Of a stretch of 10,156 nucleotides of DNA, positions 1-10,156 are shown one piece after another. Every line of letters starts with the position of its first letter. Position 1 is the stretch's first letter. The position numbers were made by a program, and so were the translations under genes. This DNA is from Deltaproteobacteria bacterium. GTDB lineage: Bacteria > Myxococcota > Myxococcia > Myxococcales > 40CM-4-68-19. The stretch covers positions 1 to 10,156 of the forward strand of contig VBLM01000351.1 of NCBI GenBank assembly GCA_005879095.1. Direction: 5' to 3'. The notes below the pieces were generated by a model. That model was not told where the DNA came from and ran no database searches. It saw only the letters and a program-made list of their open reading frames with translations.

Positions 1-1237
1 AACGAGAAGTTCGGCACAAAGGACAATGGCAAGACCGTGCGCGCGTTCCCCACCGGGAAGATCATCACCATCGCCGCGAGCGTCTCGAATGGCGGCGGCG
101 CCGCGCTGCAGGCTGCCGAGCAGGACAACCAGGGCCTGATCAGCGGCGTGGTGGCGGGCGAGCCGCAGATCCAGGTCACCTCGACGGCGACGATCCAGCG
201 CAACGGCGCGAACGTGGCCGCGAGCGCGAAGCCGCTCTACGACTACGTCACTCTCGCCGCGCTCTACGAAGGCTGCGCGGCGCTCTCGTCGCAGGTCTCG
301 GCGACGTCGAGCACCATCGCGGGTCTCGGCGGCAGCACCGCGAATGCACGGGTGGGAGTCGGAGTCGAACCTGTTGTTCGCTTCGCACTTCTTCTCGTAC
401 GCCGCGACTGCGGTCGCCGTCACGTACGCAAACGCGTACGCGAGGGCAGGCGTCAATGCGAACTTGTGCAACTACAGCTTCGGCGCGGTCGACGGCGTTA
501 CCACCGGCAACCCGGCTCCTGCGCCACCGGCCGGTGTCCTTTCCCTCTTCGGCAACGGCAACGGCGTGCCTCCGACTGGACCGCTCCAGCTGATCGACAA
601 CGCGTCGCTGAACGGACCGAAGCGCGATCAGGTCGCCACTTCGCCCTCGTCGACCGTCGGCCAGGACTACAACACCGACGGCGTCGCCTGCCTGCGCAGC
701 CTCTGGACGGGCCAGGACAATGCGGGCGCGGCGCTCACCGGCAGCGCTCTGGCTCAATCGCAGGCCGTCCACGCCGGAGTCAACGAAGTCCTGCGCAGCG
801 GGAAGCTGCATGGGGTTCCGACCATCCTCGTGCAGGGCCGATCCGACGCGCTGGTGCCGGTCAACCACGCCTCGCGCGCATATCTCGGCGCAAACAAGAT
901 GGCCGACGGCGCCGATTCGCCGACCGTGTATTACGAGGTGACCAACGCGCAGCACTTCGATACGTTCCTCGGCATCTCGACGCTGACGGCGCTGGCTGGA
1001 CGATTCGTGCCGCTGCATCGCTACGTGATCCAGAGCCTCGATCTGATGTACGCGCACCTGAAGGACAAGGCCGCTCTGCCTCCGAGCCAGGTGGTGCGCA
1101 CGACGCCTCGCGGCTTCCAGGGCAACGGCACGACGCCGAATGCCATCACGCCGGCGAACGAGCCACCGATTCCGGCAGCGCCGGCAGCCGCCGATCAGAT
1201 CACGTTCAGCAACGGCACGTTGCACATTCCCGACTGA
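1..1237 (+). CDS. D-(-)-3-hydroxybutyrate oligomer hydrolase, 5'-partial, one frame break near 345
   Basis: This enzyme hydrolyses oligomers and dimers of 3-hydroxybutyrate, left by PHB depolymerisation, to monomers. The gene enters the window open in frame 1, so its N-terminus lies outside. A lipase-box-like SVSNGG is encoded from 79, with the presumed nucleophile Ser at 85-87. YDYVTLAALYEGCAAL follows at about 238-285. From 344 homology continues in frame 2 (GWESESNLL, then VTYANAYARAGV), with GRSDALVP carrying a likely catalytic Asp at 845-847 and NAQHFD with a likely His at 953-955. It stops at 1235-1237. The frame changes from 1 to 2 around 340-350. The stretch between CAAL and GWE also seems short for the family as I remember it, so tens of bases may be missing rather than one. 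kamD starts 23 nt downstream on the same strand. Family assignment comes from recognised motifs, not a search. Another alpha/beta hydrolase is less likely. Confidence 0.83.
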
Positions 1238-1260
1238 TCTTGATAGACGCTGCGCTTCCG

Positions 1261-2812
1261 ATGGCGCAGCTGTTCGTCGAGCCTGCGAAGATTGCCCGCG
1301 CGCGTGAGCTGGCGCGATCGGCGGCGCTCGGCGTGCAGGCGTTCATCGACAAGCACACGACGGTGTCGATCGAGCGCACCGTGCTGCGGCTGCTCGGCAT
1401 CTCCGGCGCCGGCACGCGCGGCGCGCCGCTGGCGAATCTGATGGTCGATCGGCTACGCGACGCCGGCGTGCTGAACCGGGGCGCGGCGTACTGGCTCGGC
1501 CGCGCGTTGAAAGCGGCGCCGGGGAAGGACCCGCTGCACGCCATCGAGCGCGTCGCGGCCCACCCGGACAAGCTGCCGCCGCTCTCGCAAGCTGACGAAG
1601 CCCAGTTGCGCGACGAGATGCGCGCGGAAGCCCGCTCGGCGGTGCGCGAGCTTCGCGAGCGGATCGATCAGCGGCGTGAGCTCAAAAAGAGCTTGAAGGT
1701 AGGGTCCTTCGAACAGGCGCCGTGGAAGTACGTCATCGTCGCCACCGGCAACATCTACGACGACGTCGAGCAGGCCAAAGCGGCGGCGCAGCTGGGCGCG
1801 GACGTGATCGCGGTGATCCGCAGCACCGCGCAGTCGCTGCTCGATTACGTGCCGCACGGCGCGACCACAGAAGGATTCGGGGGCACCTACGCGACGCAGG
1901 AAAACTTCCGCATCATGCGCGAGGCGCTCGACGCGGAATCGCGCAAGCTCGGCCGCTACGTCCACTTGACGAATTACTCCTCGGGATTGTGCATGCCCGA
2001 GATCGCTTTCATGGCGGCGTACGAGCGGCTCGACATGCTGCTCAACGACGCGATGTACGGAATCCTCTTCCGCGACATCAACATGAAGCGGACTTTCTGC
2101 GATCAATATTTCTCGCGCCGCATCTGCGCCTTCGCCGAAATCATCATCAACACCGGCGAGGACAACTACATCACCACCGCCGACGCAGACGAAGGCGCGC
2201 ACACGGTGATCGCCTCGCAGCTCGTCAATGAATCGTTCGCCCACCAGGCGGGAATGAAGGACGAGCTGATCGGCTTCGGACACTCGTTCGAGATCGATCC
2301 CGCGCGCGAAGACACGCTGCTGCGCGAATTCGCGATGGCGATGATGGTGCGCGAATTGTTCCCGCGCAGCCCGATCAAGTACATGCCGCCGACCAAGCAC
2401 AAAGAGGGCGACATCTTTTTCAGCCACGCCTACGACGTGATGTCGGACCTGGTGGCGATCACCACGCGCCAGGGAATTCAATTGCTGGGAATGATGACGG
2501 AAGCGATGCACAATCCTTTCCTGATGGATCGCTACGTCGCATTGAAATCGGCGTCCTATCTGTACCGCGCCGCGCGGCATCTCGGAGACGAGATCACGTT
2601 CAAACCGGACGGCATCGTCGCCAAACGGCAGCGCGAGGTCTTCGACCAGGCGCTGCACCTTCTCGAAGAGGTCGCTAAAGACGGAATGATGGCGGCGATC
2701 GGAAAAGCGAGATTCGGCGACACCGCGCGCACGCCCGAGGGCGGCAAGGGTCTCGAAGGCGTCGTCGAAAAAGCCGCCGATTACTTCAATCCATTCCTCG
2801 AGATTCTCGAAA

Positions 2813-2820
<8 letters not shown>
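1261..2820 (+). CDS. kamD: Lysine 5,6-aminomutase alpha subunit
   Basis: This is the large subunit of the adenosylcobalamin- and PLP-dependent mutase that moves the terminal amino group of beta-lysine (or D-lysine) from C6 to C5, giving 3,5-diaminohexanoate in lysine fermentation. The 519 residues match the usual length of about 516. Diagnostic stretches are FIDKHTTVSIERT (28-40), YVIVATGNIYDDVEQA (157-172), TEGFGGTYATQENFRIMR (203-220), LNDAMYGILFRDINM (261-275), INTGEDNYITTADA (296-309) and KYMPPTK. From memory of the Clostridium sticklandii enzyme, cofactor and substrate residues R184, S189, S238, Y263, R268, D298 and N299 fall here at a constant +3 offset (R187, S192, S241, Y266, R271, D301, N302), so the active site looks complete. 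ATG 1261 gives the family N-terminus; no strong Shine-Dalgarno precedes it. The frame stays open upstream only as a shadow of the hydrolase gene. It overlaps kamE by 8 nt. Confidence 0.95.
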
Positions 2821-4709
<1,889 letters not shown>

Positions 4710-4715
4710 CCAGTT

Positions 4716-6269
4716 TCATACCGGGCTCACTTCGCGCTTGCGGAAAGGCCGCTCGATCTTTTTGTGCTCGGTCAGCCGCAGATAATGCGCGAGCAGCGGC
4801 CGGGTCTCGCGCGGATCGATCACGTCGTCGACGAACCCGAGCGCAGCCGTGCGCAGAATGTCGATGTGCGGCCGCACCGCCTCGGCAAGCTGCTTTTTCA
4901 CCTCGTCCGTCGCCTTGTGCGCCGCGATGGCCGCCATCCCTTCCGCGCCCATCACGCTGATCTCCGCGCCCGGCCACGCGGCGATCAGATCCGGCTCGTA
5001 CGCGCGCCCGTTCATCACGTAATAGCCCGCGCCGTAGCCCTTGCGCAGCACGATGGTCAGCTTGGGCACCGTCGCCGACGAGACCGCGTAGAGCATCTTC
5101 GCGCCGTGCCGGATGATCCCCTGCTGCTCGACCTTGGTTCCGACCATGAACCCGGGCACGTCCTGCAAAAAGACGAGCGGGATCTCGAACGCGTCGCAGA
5201 GGTTGACGAAGCGCGCGGCTTTGTCGGCCGAGTTGACGTCGAGGACGCCGCCGTACTGCATCGGATTGTTGGCCACGATGCCGACGCTGTAACCATCTAT
5301 TCTGGCCAGACCGGTTACGACGTTGCGCGCCCAGCGCGGCTTGATCTCGAAGAACTTTCCGTCATCGACGATCAGGCTCACGATCTTGTGCACGTCGTAC
5401 GCCTGCCGCGTGCTCTCCGGAATGACGGCCAACAGCTCTTCCGACCGGCGATCGGCCGGATCCGACGAAGCCCGCCTGGGCGGCTTTTCCCCGGCGCGCG
5501 AAGGGAAGTACGAGAGATACTCGCGCACGGCTGCAATGCAGGCCGCGTCGTCGGCGCACTCGAGGTCCGCGACGCCGCTGACCTCGGTATGCACTTTGGA
5601 CCCGCAGAGCGCCTCTTCCGTCACGTCCTCGCCGACGACGCTCTTGACCAGATAGGGCCCGCCGATGGCGATCGAGGAGGTGCCGCGGACCATCGGAACG
5701 AAATCGGCGAGGCCCGGGATGTAGGCAGTTCCGGCCGCGCCCGGCCCGACCATCGCCGCGACCTGCGGCACGACGCCGCTCATGACGACCTGCTCGCGAA
5801 AGAGATAACCGGTGTCGGCGAAGGAGCTGATCCAGGCCGCTTCGTCCGGGTCCGCCGTCAGCCGCGCGCCGGCCGAATCGATCAGCCAGACCATCGGAAT
5901 CCGCTCCCGCAGCGCCAACTCGCGCAAGCGGGCCACCTTGCGCTCGCCGACCATACCGATGCTTCGGCCGTGGACGGTGAAGTCGTACGCCGCCGCACAC
6001 ACCGGCCGGCCGTCGATCAGGCCCGTGCCGCAGATCACGCCGTCCGCCGGGCTGGAGTCGGCATTGTCGAGTTTGCCGAGGTGCGTCGCGAGCAGCCCGA
6101 TCTCGCGAAAAGAGCCCCCGTCAAGCAGTAAATCGAGGCGGGCGCGCGCATCGAGCTTCCCGCGCTCCTTCTGGCGCGCCAACCGCGCTTCCCCACCCAT
6201 CTTTTTCGCTTCCGCCCGGCGGCGCAGCAATTCCTCGACTTTATCCTTCATCGACATACAAAAGCGCAT
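4716..6269 (-). CDS. Acyl-CoA carboxylase, carboxyltransferase (beta) subunit
   Basis: This subunit transfers carboxylate between biotin and an acyl-CoA, as in propionyl-, methylcrotonyl- or geranyl-CoA carboxylases. Its 517 residues hold two crotonase-like halves. The N-half has an oxyanion segment GPGAAGTAY (175-183), preceded by DSAGARL (131-137). The C-half has QDVPGFMVGTKVE (369-381), GYGAGYYVM (411-419) and WPGAEISVMGAEG (432-444). The frame is intact throughout. The ATG at 6269 is chosen because AGGGA (6278-6282, minus strand) lies 8 nt upstream; ATGs at 6257 and 6251 lack such a site. The position usually Asp in propionyl-CoA carboxylase (GGAYDVM) is Tyr417 here, so substrate choice cannot be read by simple transfer. 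No biotin carboxylase or biotin carrier gene is in the window. It converges on kce with a 6-nt gap and no visible terminator. A decarboxylase alpha subunit is an alternative. Confidence 0.92.
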   Translation of the reverse strand: MRFCMSMKDKVEELLRRRAEAKKMGGEARLARQKERGKLDARARLDLLLDGGSFREIGLLATHLGKLDNADSSPADGVICGTGLIDGRPVCAAAYDFTVHGRSIGMVGERKVARLRELALRERIPMVWLIDSAGARLTADPDEAAWISSFADTGYLFREQVVMSGVVPQVAAMVGPGAAGTAYIPGLADFVPMVRGTSSIAIGGPYLVKSVVGEDVTEEALCGSKVHTEVSGVADLECADDAACIAAVREYLSYFPSRAGEKPPRRASSDPADRRSEELLAVIPESTRQAYDVHKIVSLIVDDGKFFEIKPRWARNVVTGLARIDGYSVGIVANNPMQYGGVLDVNSADKAARFVNLCDAFEIPLVFLQDVPGFMVGTKVEQQGIIRHGAKMLYAVSSATVPKLTIVLRKGYGAGYYVMNGRAYEPDLIAAWPGAEISVMGAEGMAAIAAHKATDEVKKQLAEAVRPHIDILRTAALGFVDDVIDPRETRPLLAHYLRLTEHKKIERPFRKREVSPV

Positions 6270-6304
6270 ATCAGATTTCCCTACATGCCAGTAGTTACGA
6301 ATGT

Positions 6305-6332
6305 TTGACCGTAATGCGGCGATCGCGATACC
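6305..6332 (+). promoter_or_regulatory. Candidate sigma70-like promoter for the kinase-receptor pair
   Basis: TTGACC (6305-6310, 5 of 6 to the -35 consensus) is followed after 16 nt by GATACC (6327-6332, 3 of 6 to the -10 consensus). It lies about 60 nt before the kinase start, in the only intergenic gap available. The -10 element is poor, so this is a suggestion only. Confidence 0.3.
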
Positions 6333-6380
6333 GTCGATGCCCGTCTGCGGGCTCACCGGCGGGGTGGGTTCGCATGGATT

Positions 6381-6384
6381 GGAG
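6381..6384 (+). promoter_or_regulatory. Ribosome binding site deciding the kinase start
   Basis: GGAG lies 9 nt before ATG 6394. The upstream in-frame ATG at 6301 has no such element, and the 31 extra residues it would add show no kinase-family similarity. This favours 6394 as the start. Confidence 0.6.
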
Positions 6385-6393
6385 TGCGTTGGT

Positions 6394-8011
6394 ATGCCTT
6401 TGCAGCCGTCGGTTACTGACTTCCACAGCGTTGGAGCAGAGCCGGACCCGTTACTCGGCCGCGTCATCAACGATCGCTACAAAATTGTCGAGCAGATCGG
6501 CCACGGCGGCATGGGCCGGGTCTACAAGGCCCTCCAGGCGCCTCTCGACCGACTCGTCGCGTTGAAAGTCCTCGGCGCGGGCCACGACCGCGATCCGAAC
6601 TTCTACAAGCGCTTTTTCCTCGAGGCGAGCGTCACCGCGAAGCTCACCCATCCGAACACCATCACGCTCTACGACTATGGCCGCACCGAGGACGGCATCT
6701 TCTTCATCGCGATGGAGTACCTGAACGGCCGCACGTTGAGCGGCGCGATGCAGCAGGACGGGCCGCTGGCGCAAGAGCGCGTGATTCACATCGCGCAGCA
6801 AATTTGTCGGAGTCTGAGGGAAGCGCACGCGCTCGGAATCATCCACCGCGACCTCAAGCCGGCCAACGTGATGCTGCTGCGGCAGCACGACGATCACGAC
6901 TTCGTCAAAGTGCTCGACTTCGGGCTGGTGAAGTTCTTCCACGGCGAGAATCCCGAGGGTGACATCACCAACGCCGGCACCTTCATGGGCTCGCCGCACT
7001 ACATCGCGCCGGAGCAGGCGCGGAACCAGAGCCCCGATCAGCGTTGCGACATTTATTCGACGGGTGTGCTCCTCTACCACATGCTCACCGGCAAGGTTCC
7101 GTTCACGGCCGCGGCGCCGGTCGACATCATCCTCAAGCACCTGCACGAGGCGCCGGTCCCGCCGCGGCAGCTCCGTCCCGATCACATCGCCGAGGAGCTG
7201 AACGACGTCGTGCTCAAGTGCATGGCGAAGTCGCGCGAGGAGCGGTTCCAGTCGGAGCTCGGCGCCGCCGCGTTATGCGCCGGATACCTCGCCGAACCTG
7301 CATCCGATTAGCCCGGCGCTGGTGGCGCAGACGCCGCCGAGTCCGCAGCCGTCGATGCAGACGCCCAGCCAGCCGATGCCGACGCTGAAGACTCCGGCGG
7401 CCGGGACGCACCGGATCTCGCATCCGCCGCCGCCTCCGCCGGAAGCGCTCTACGACGACGAGCGGAACCTGCAGGAAATCTCGACGCCCGCGTACGGCAC
7501 GCGGATGCCGAAAAAGCGGCTGCCGGTGCGCGCGATCGCCATCGGCGCCGCCGCGCTCGTCGTGGCGGGCATCGGGATCAAGCTCTACCTGCGCGCGACG
7601 CAAGCCCAGATCGTGGTCGAGAAGCTGCCCGCGCCGCCGCCGCCCGTGGCAGCAGCCACGCCGGTGCCGCCCGCCGCGCCCACGACCACGGCCGCTCCCG
7701 CGGAGCCGCCGAGCCCTTATCAGACCGCGAACAACGGCACCACGCTCGTCACCGTCACCTCCATACCGAGCGGCGCCGAAGTGCGCGACGTCGACGATCG
7801 CCTGCTGGGCATGACGCCGTTCGACCTGCGCGTGCCCGCGCTGAAGCTTTTGCAATTGACGCTCCGGCATGAGGGGTTCAAGCCGGTCACGCTCAAGAAG
7901 AAGCCCGAGGGCGAGAGGATCTCGCTCAGCGTGACGATGAAGCAATTGAAGACCGATCCGTACGAGATGCCGAACAAGCGATCGGTCGGCTACAAGGACG
8001 ACCCCTACTGA
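6394..8011 (+). CDS. Membrane Ser/Thr protein kinase with C-terminal PEGA domain, one frame break near 7265
   Basis: This is a eukaryotic-type (PknB-like) kinase with a cytoplasmic catalytic domain and a segment beyond the membrane. In frame 1, counted from ATG 6394: GHGGMG P-loop (36-41), catalytic K58 (VALK), helix-C E77, HRDLKPAN (151-158) with D153, DFG (175-177), GSPHYIAPE (199-207) and CDIYSTGVLLYHMLTG (218-233). All catalytic residues are present and it is an RD kinase. Frame 1 stops at 7309-7311, just past the kinase fold. Frame 2 (from about 7262) continues with a Pro/Ser/Thr-rich linker, a basic MPKKRLPVR stop-transfer, a membrane helix (7532-7591), another Pro/Ala linker and a PEGA domain (about 7742-7945; VTSIPSGAEV, LLGMTPFDL, HEGFKPVT). 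Kinase-TM-PEGA is a common myxobacterial arrangement, so I read one gene with a break, not two. The receptor gene follows after 14 nt. Confidence 0.9.
7742..7945 (+). other. PEGA domain of the kinase
   Basis: This is the beta-rich module at the kinase C-terminus, on the far side of the membrane helix. It shows the family pattern of S-x-P-x-G-A near the start (SIPSGAEV), a G-x-T-P turn (GMTPF) and a closing G-F/Y-K/R-P segment (HEGFKPVTL). PEGA domains are found in surface or periplasmic parts of bacterial signalling proteins; the ligand is unknown. It lies in frame 2, after the frame break. Confidence 0.75.
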
Positions 8012-8025
8012 GATGAGTCGCAGAC

Positions 8026-10156
8026 ATGAACATTAAATCAAGCGCGCTGATCGCAGCGCTGCTGGTGGCGGCCCCCGCGCTCGCCGACGCCCGCGCGGAC
8101 GCGAAACGGCACTTCCGTGAAGGCATGTCGTTGATCGCGGCCGGCCAGCTGGAGCGCGGCATCGCCGAGTTGAAGCAGGCGTACGCCATCAAGCCGCACC
8201 AGGACGTGCTCTACGACATCGCCAAGGCGTACGTCGATCTGGGCAACATCCCGGAGGCGATCTCGTACTTCAAGCAGTACCTGGCGACCGATCCCGAGGA
8301 CAAGGACCAGGTGCAGAGCGTCGTGTCGCGGCTGCAGCGGCCGCGGCCATCCCTGCCACCGACATTCAGAAATTGCTCGTCCAGCTGCAGGCGCTGATCG
8401 CGCAGCAGCAGGGTCAACCGGCTAAACCGGCTGTGGTGGTTACAGAAAAAGAAAAGCCGGCGGAGAAAGAGGCCAAGCCAGCGGTGGCCGCCGAAGAAGA
8501 CATGTTCGAGGCCGAGACGATCAGCGCCAAGTCGAAAGCGACGGCGAAAGAGATCGCCCAGGAACTGGGCGGCAGCGCCCGTGCCGAGTCCCGCCGACGA
8601 CATCTTCGAAGAGCAGGTGGTGACCGCCAGCGCGCGCTCGTCATCGGAGGCGAAGACGCCCGCGTCGTTGACCATCATCAGCGAGGACGAGATCCGCATG
8701 TCCGGCGCGGCGACGATCCCGGAGATCCTCCGCCGCGTCCCCGGGATCGACGTCGCCGAGATGAACCCGTCCGACACCAACATCTCCATCCGAGGTTTCA
8801 ACCGGCGCATGGCCAACAAGGTGCTGGTGCTGGTCGACGGCCGCTCGGTCTACCAGGACTTCCTCGGCACCACGCTCTGGCCGCTGCTCGACGTGGCGGT
8901 GCAGGACATCGCCCGCATCGAAGTCATCCGCGGACCCGGTTCGGCCCTCTACGGCGCCAACGCGTTCGCCGGCGTGGTCAACATCATCACCAAGATCGGC
9001 GACGAGGCCGCCGGCGCCCGCGCCTTCATGCAGGCCGGCGACCACGGCACGTTCCAGGGCGGCATCTCGGCCGGCGGCCGCAGCGGGAAGCTCGCCTACC
9101 GAACGACCGTCGCCTACGACCGCGCCGACAAGTGGACCAAGGACGTGGCCGACGGCCGCCGCGTACGACCTCGGCAAGATGCAGCTCCGCGCCGGCGGCG
9201 GATTCGACAACATGGCCCTCGAGGTGGTTCCGCTCGGCGCCCTGCGCACGTTCGGCAACACCGGCCAGTCCGGTTTCGCCCGCTTCGAAATCGACAACGG
9301 CCCGACGAAGATCAAGGCCTTCTGGAACGCGCTGCGCATGACCACGGGCCCGGAGTACTGGCCAGACGGCATCGCCTCGCTCAAGTCGACCATCCGCTCC
9401 GACGTGCTCGACGTCTCGGCCCAGACCGGATTCGACTTCAAGGGCCTCGGCCAGCACCACCTCAACATCGGCGCGGGCTACCGGTACAAGGGTGTGAAAT
9501 GGGGCTACCTCGCCCCACATGACGGGACGCCGTACCAGGAGAACCACTTCAACGCCTTCCTGCAGGAGGAATGGGACCCGATCAAGAGGGTCTCGGTCAT
9601 CCTCTCCTACCGCGTCGACCGCGACCCGCTGCTCTACTCGCAGAACGTGACTTCGCAGGGCCTGGTGCAGTCGCCGCGAGGGACGATCCTGTTCGAGGTC
9701 AAGCCCGAGCAGGTGCTCCGCTTCACGGTGGGTTCCGCGTTCCGATCGGCCACCTTCCTCGAGAGCTACATCGACCTCTTCGCGCCGATTCCGAACCAGC
9801 CCGCGCTGGGCGTGCGCTTCCAGGGCGCGCAGGACCTGCGGCCGGAAGAGATGCTGCAGGCCGAGCTCGGGTACCGCGGCCGCCTCGGCAGCTTCCAGCC
9901 CGACATCGTGGTCTATGCGGAGCGGGTCGCCAACCTGATCACCGACGGTGCGCTGCGTAAGCCGGCGAATCCGGCGCAGGCCGTCGACCCGATCACCGGC
10001 CAATATGTGATCGGCTACACCGGCTTCGAAAACGAGCCGGGCCACTTCTTCGGCCTCGGCGCGGAGCTGGGCGGAAAGTGGTCGCCGACCGACGGCGTCG
10101 ACCTGATCGCCAACTACTCGTTCGAAAAGATGTACGCCTGCACGCCGAATCCCGGT
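8026..10156 (+). CDS. Signal peptide-TPR-TonB-dependent outer-membrane receptor fusion, 3'-partial, three frame breaks
   Basis: This is an outer-membrane receptor for energised uptake of an unknown ligand. Frame 1 from ATG 8026 gives a signal peptide (cleavage likely after residue 20, ALA|DA) and TPR helices (residues about 24-100, such as HFREGMSLIAAGQLERGI and VLYDIAKAYVDLGNIPEAI). From about 8337, frame 3 gives a Gln- then Lys/Glu/Pro/Ala-rich linker. From about 8581, frame 1 gives a TonB-box-like EEQVVTASAR, then the plug (IPEILRRVPGIDV, ISIRGFNRR, VLVLVDGRSVY, IEVIRGPGSALYGANAFAG). From about 9161, frame 2 gives barrel strands (FARFEIDN, NIGAGYRYKG, NAFLQEEWDP, FRSATFLESYIDLF, LQAELGYRGR) open to the window end. 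No stop or second signal peptide separates TPR from plug, so they are one gene. The breaks lie near 8335, 8580 and 9160; the last may hide lost residues. GATGAG lies 8 nt before the start. Confidence 0.88.
8611..9000 (+). other. TonB box and plug domain of the receptor
   Basis: A TonB-box-like EEQVVTASAR opens this stretch. The plug follows, with RGFNRR, LVDGRSVY, IEVIRGPGSALYGANA and GVVNIITK in the usual order. The frame is intact across this part. No STN signalling domain precedes it; the N-terminal extension is the TPR region instead. Confidence 0.88.

Larger units (their letters stand above)
6270..6393. other. Divergent intergenic region between carboxyltransferase and kinase
   Basis: This 124-nt spacer separates two divergently transcribed genes and is the only clear promoter-sized gap in the window. 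It holds the minus-strand ribosome site AGGGA (6278-6282), a candidate plus-strand promoter (6305-6332), the kinase ribosome site at 6381-6384 and the 8-bp palindrome GCGATCGC near 6320. No convincing minus-strand promoter was found. The open frame from ATG 6301 has no ribosome site and encodes nothing recognisable. Confidence 0.6.

Noticed and set aside
4764..6131. Long plus-strand frame opposite the carboxyltransferase
   Set aside because: Low-complexity Arg/Asp/His composition with no motif. The minus strand encodes an intact, recognised enzyme.
6301..6393. Kinase start at ATG 6301
   Set aside because: No ribosome site, no conserved residues in the extension, and it would consume the candidate promoter. 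ATG 6394 has GGAG at a suitable distance.
8581..8600. Receptor gene starting independently at GTG 8581
   Set aside because: It would lack a signal peptide, which an outer-membrane receptor needs. The upstream TPR protein supplies one with no stop between in the homology-bearing frame.

Overview
This GC-rich window looks like the chromosome of a predatory or soil-type Gram-negative bacterium. Myxococcota is my first guess and Acidobacteriota the alternative. The reasons are a eukaryotic-type Ser/Thr kinase with a proline-rich linker, one membrane segment and a PEGA domain, a TonB-dependent receptor carrying a TPR domain, and almost uniformly G/C-ending codons. The taxon is an inference. There are no RNA genes, insertion sequences, CRISPR arrays or phage genes.

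Bases 1-4709 (+) are a compact run of five genes: the C-terminal part of a 3-hydroxybutyrate-oligomer hydrolase, then kamD, kamE, kal and kce. The last four encode the middle of the lysine (beta-lysine) fermentation pathway: lysine 5,6-aminomutase alpha and beta, 3-aminobutyryl-CoA ammonia-lyase, and the 3-keto-5-aminohexanoate cleavage enzyme. kamD/kamE overlap by 8 nt, and kamE/kal and kal/kce by 4 nt (ATGA), so they are probably one translationally coupled operon. Kce releases acetoacetate and the hydrolase releases 3-hydroxybutyrate, so the cluster may feed one C4 (acetoacetate/crotonyl-CoA/PHB) pool. kamA and kdd, needed before and between these steps, are not in the window.

Bases 4716-6269 (-) are an intact carboxyltransferase subunit of a biotin-dependent acyl-CoA carboxylase, convergent with kce. 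The short gap 6270-6393 is divergent and holds start signals for both neighbours.

Bases 6394-10156 (+) hold the Ser/Thr kinase and, 14 nt downstream, a signal peptide-TPR-TonB-dependent receptor that runs off the window end.

The main anomaly is seven reading-frame breaks in five of the eight genes (near 345, 3275, 4160, 7265, 8335, 8580 and 9160). In kamE and kce the break coincides with loss of a conserved family segment (about 62 and 40 nt), so these are real gaps in the given sequence rather than single-base slips. kamD, kal and the carboxyltransferase are clean. Sequence or assembly error is the likeliest cause, because the surrounding catalytic residues are all intact, but true decay cannot be excluded from sequence alone.
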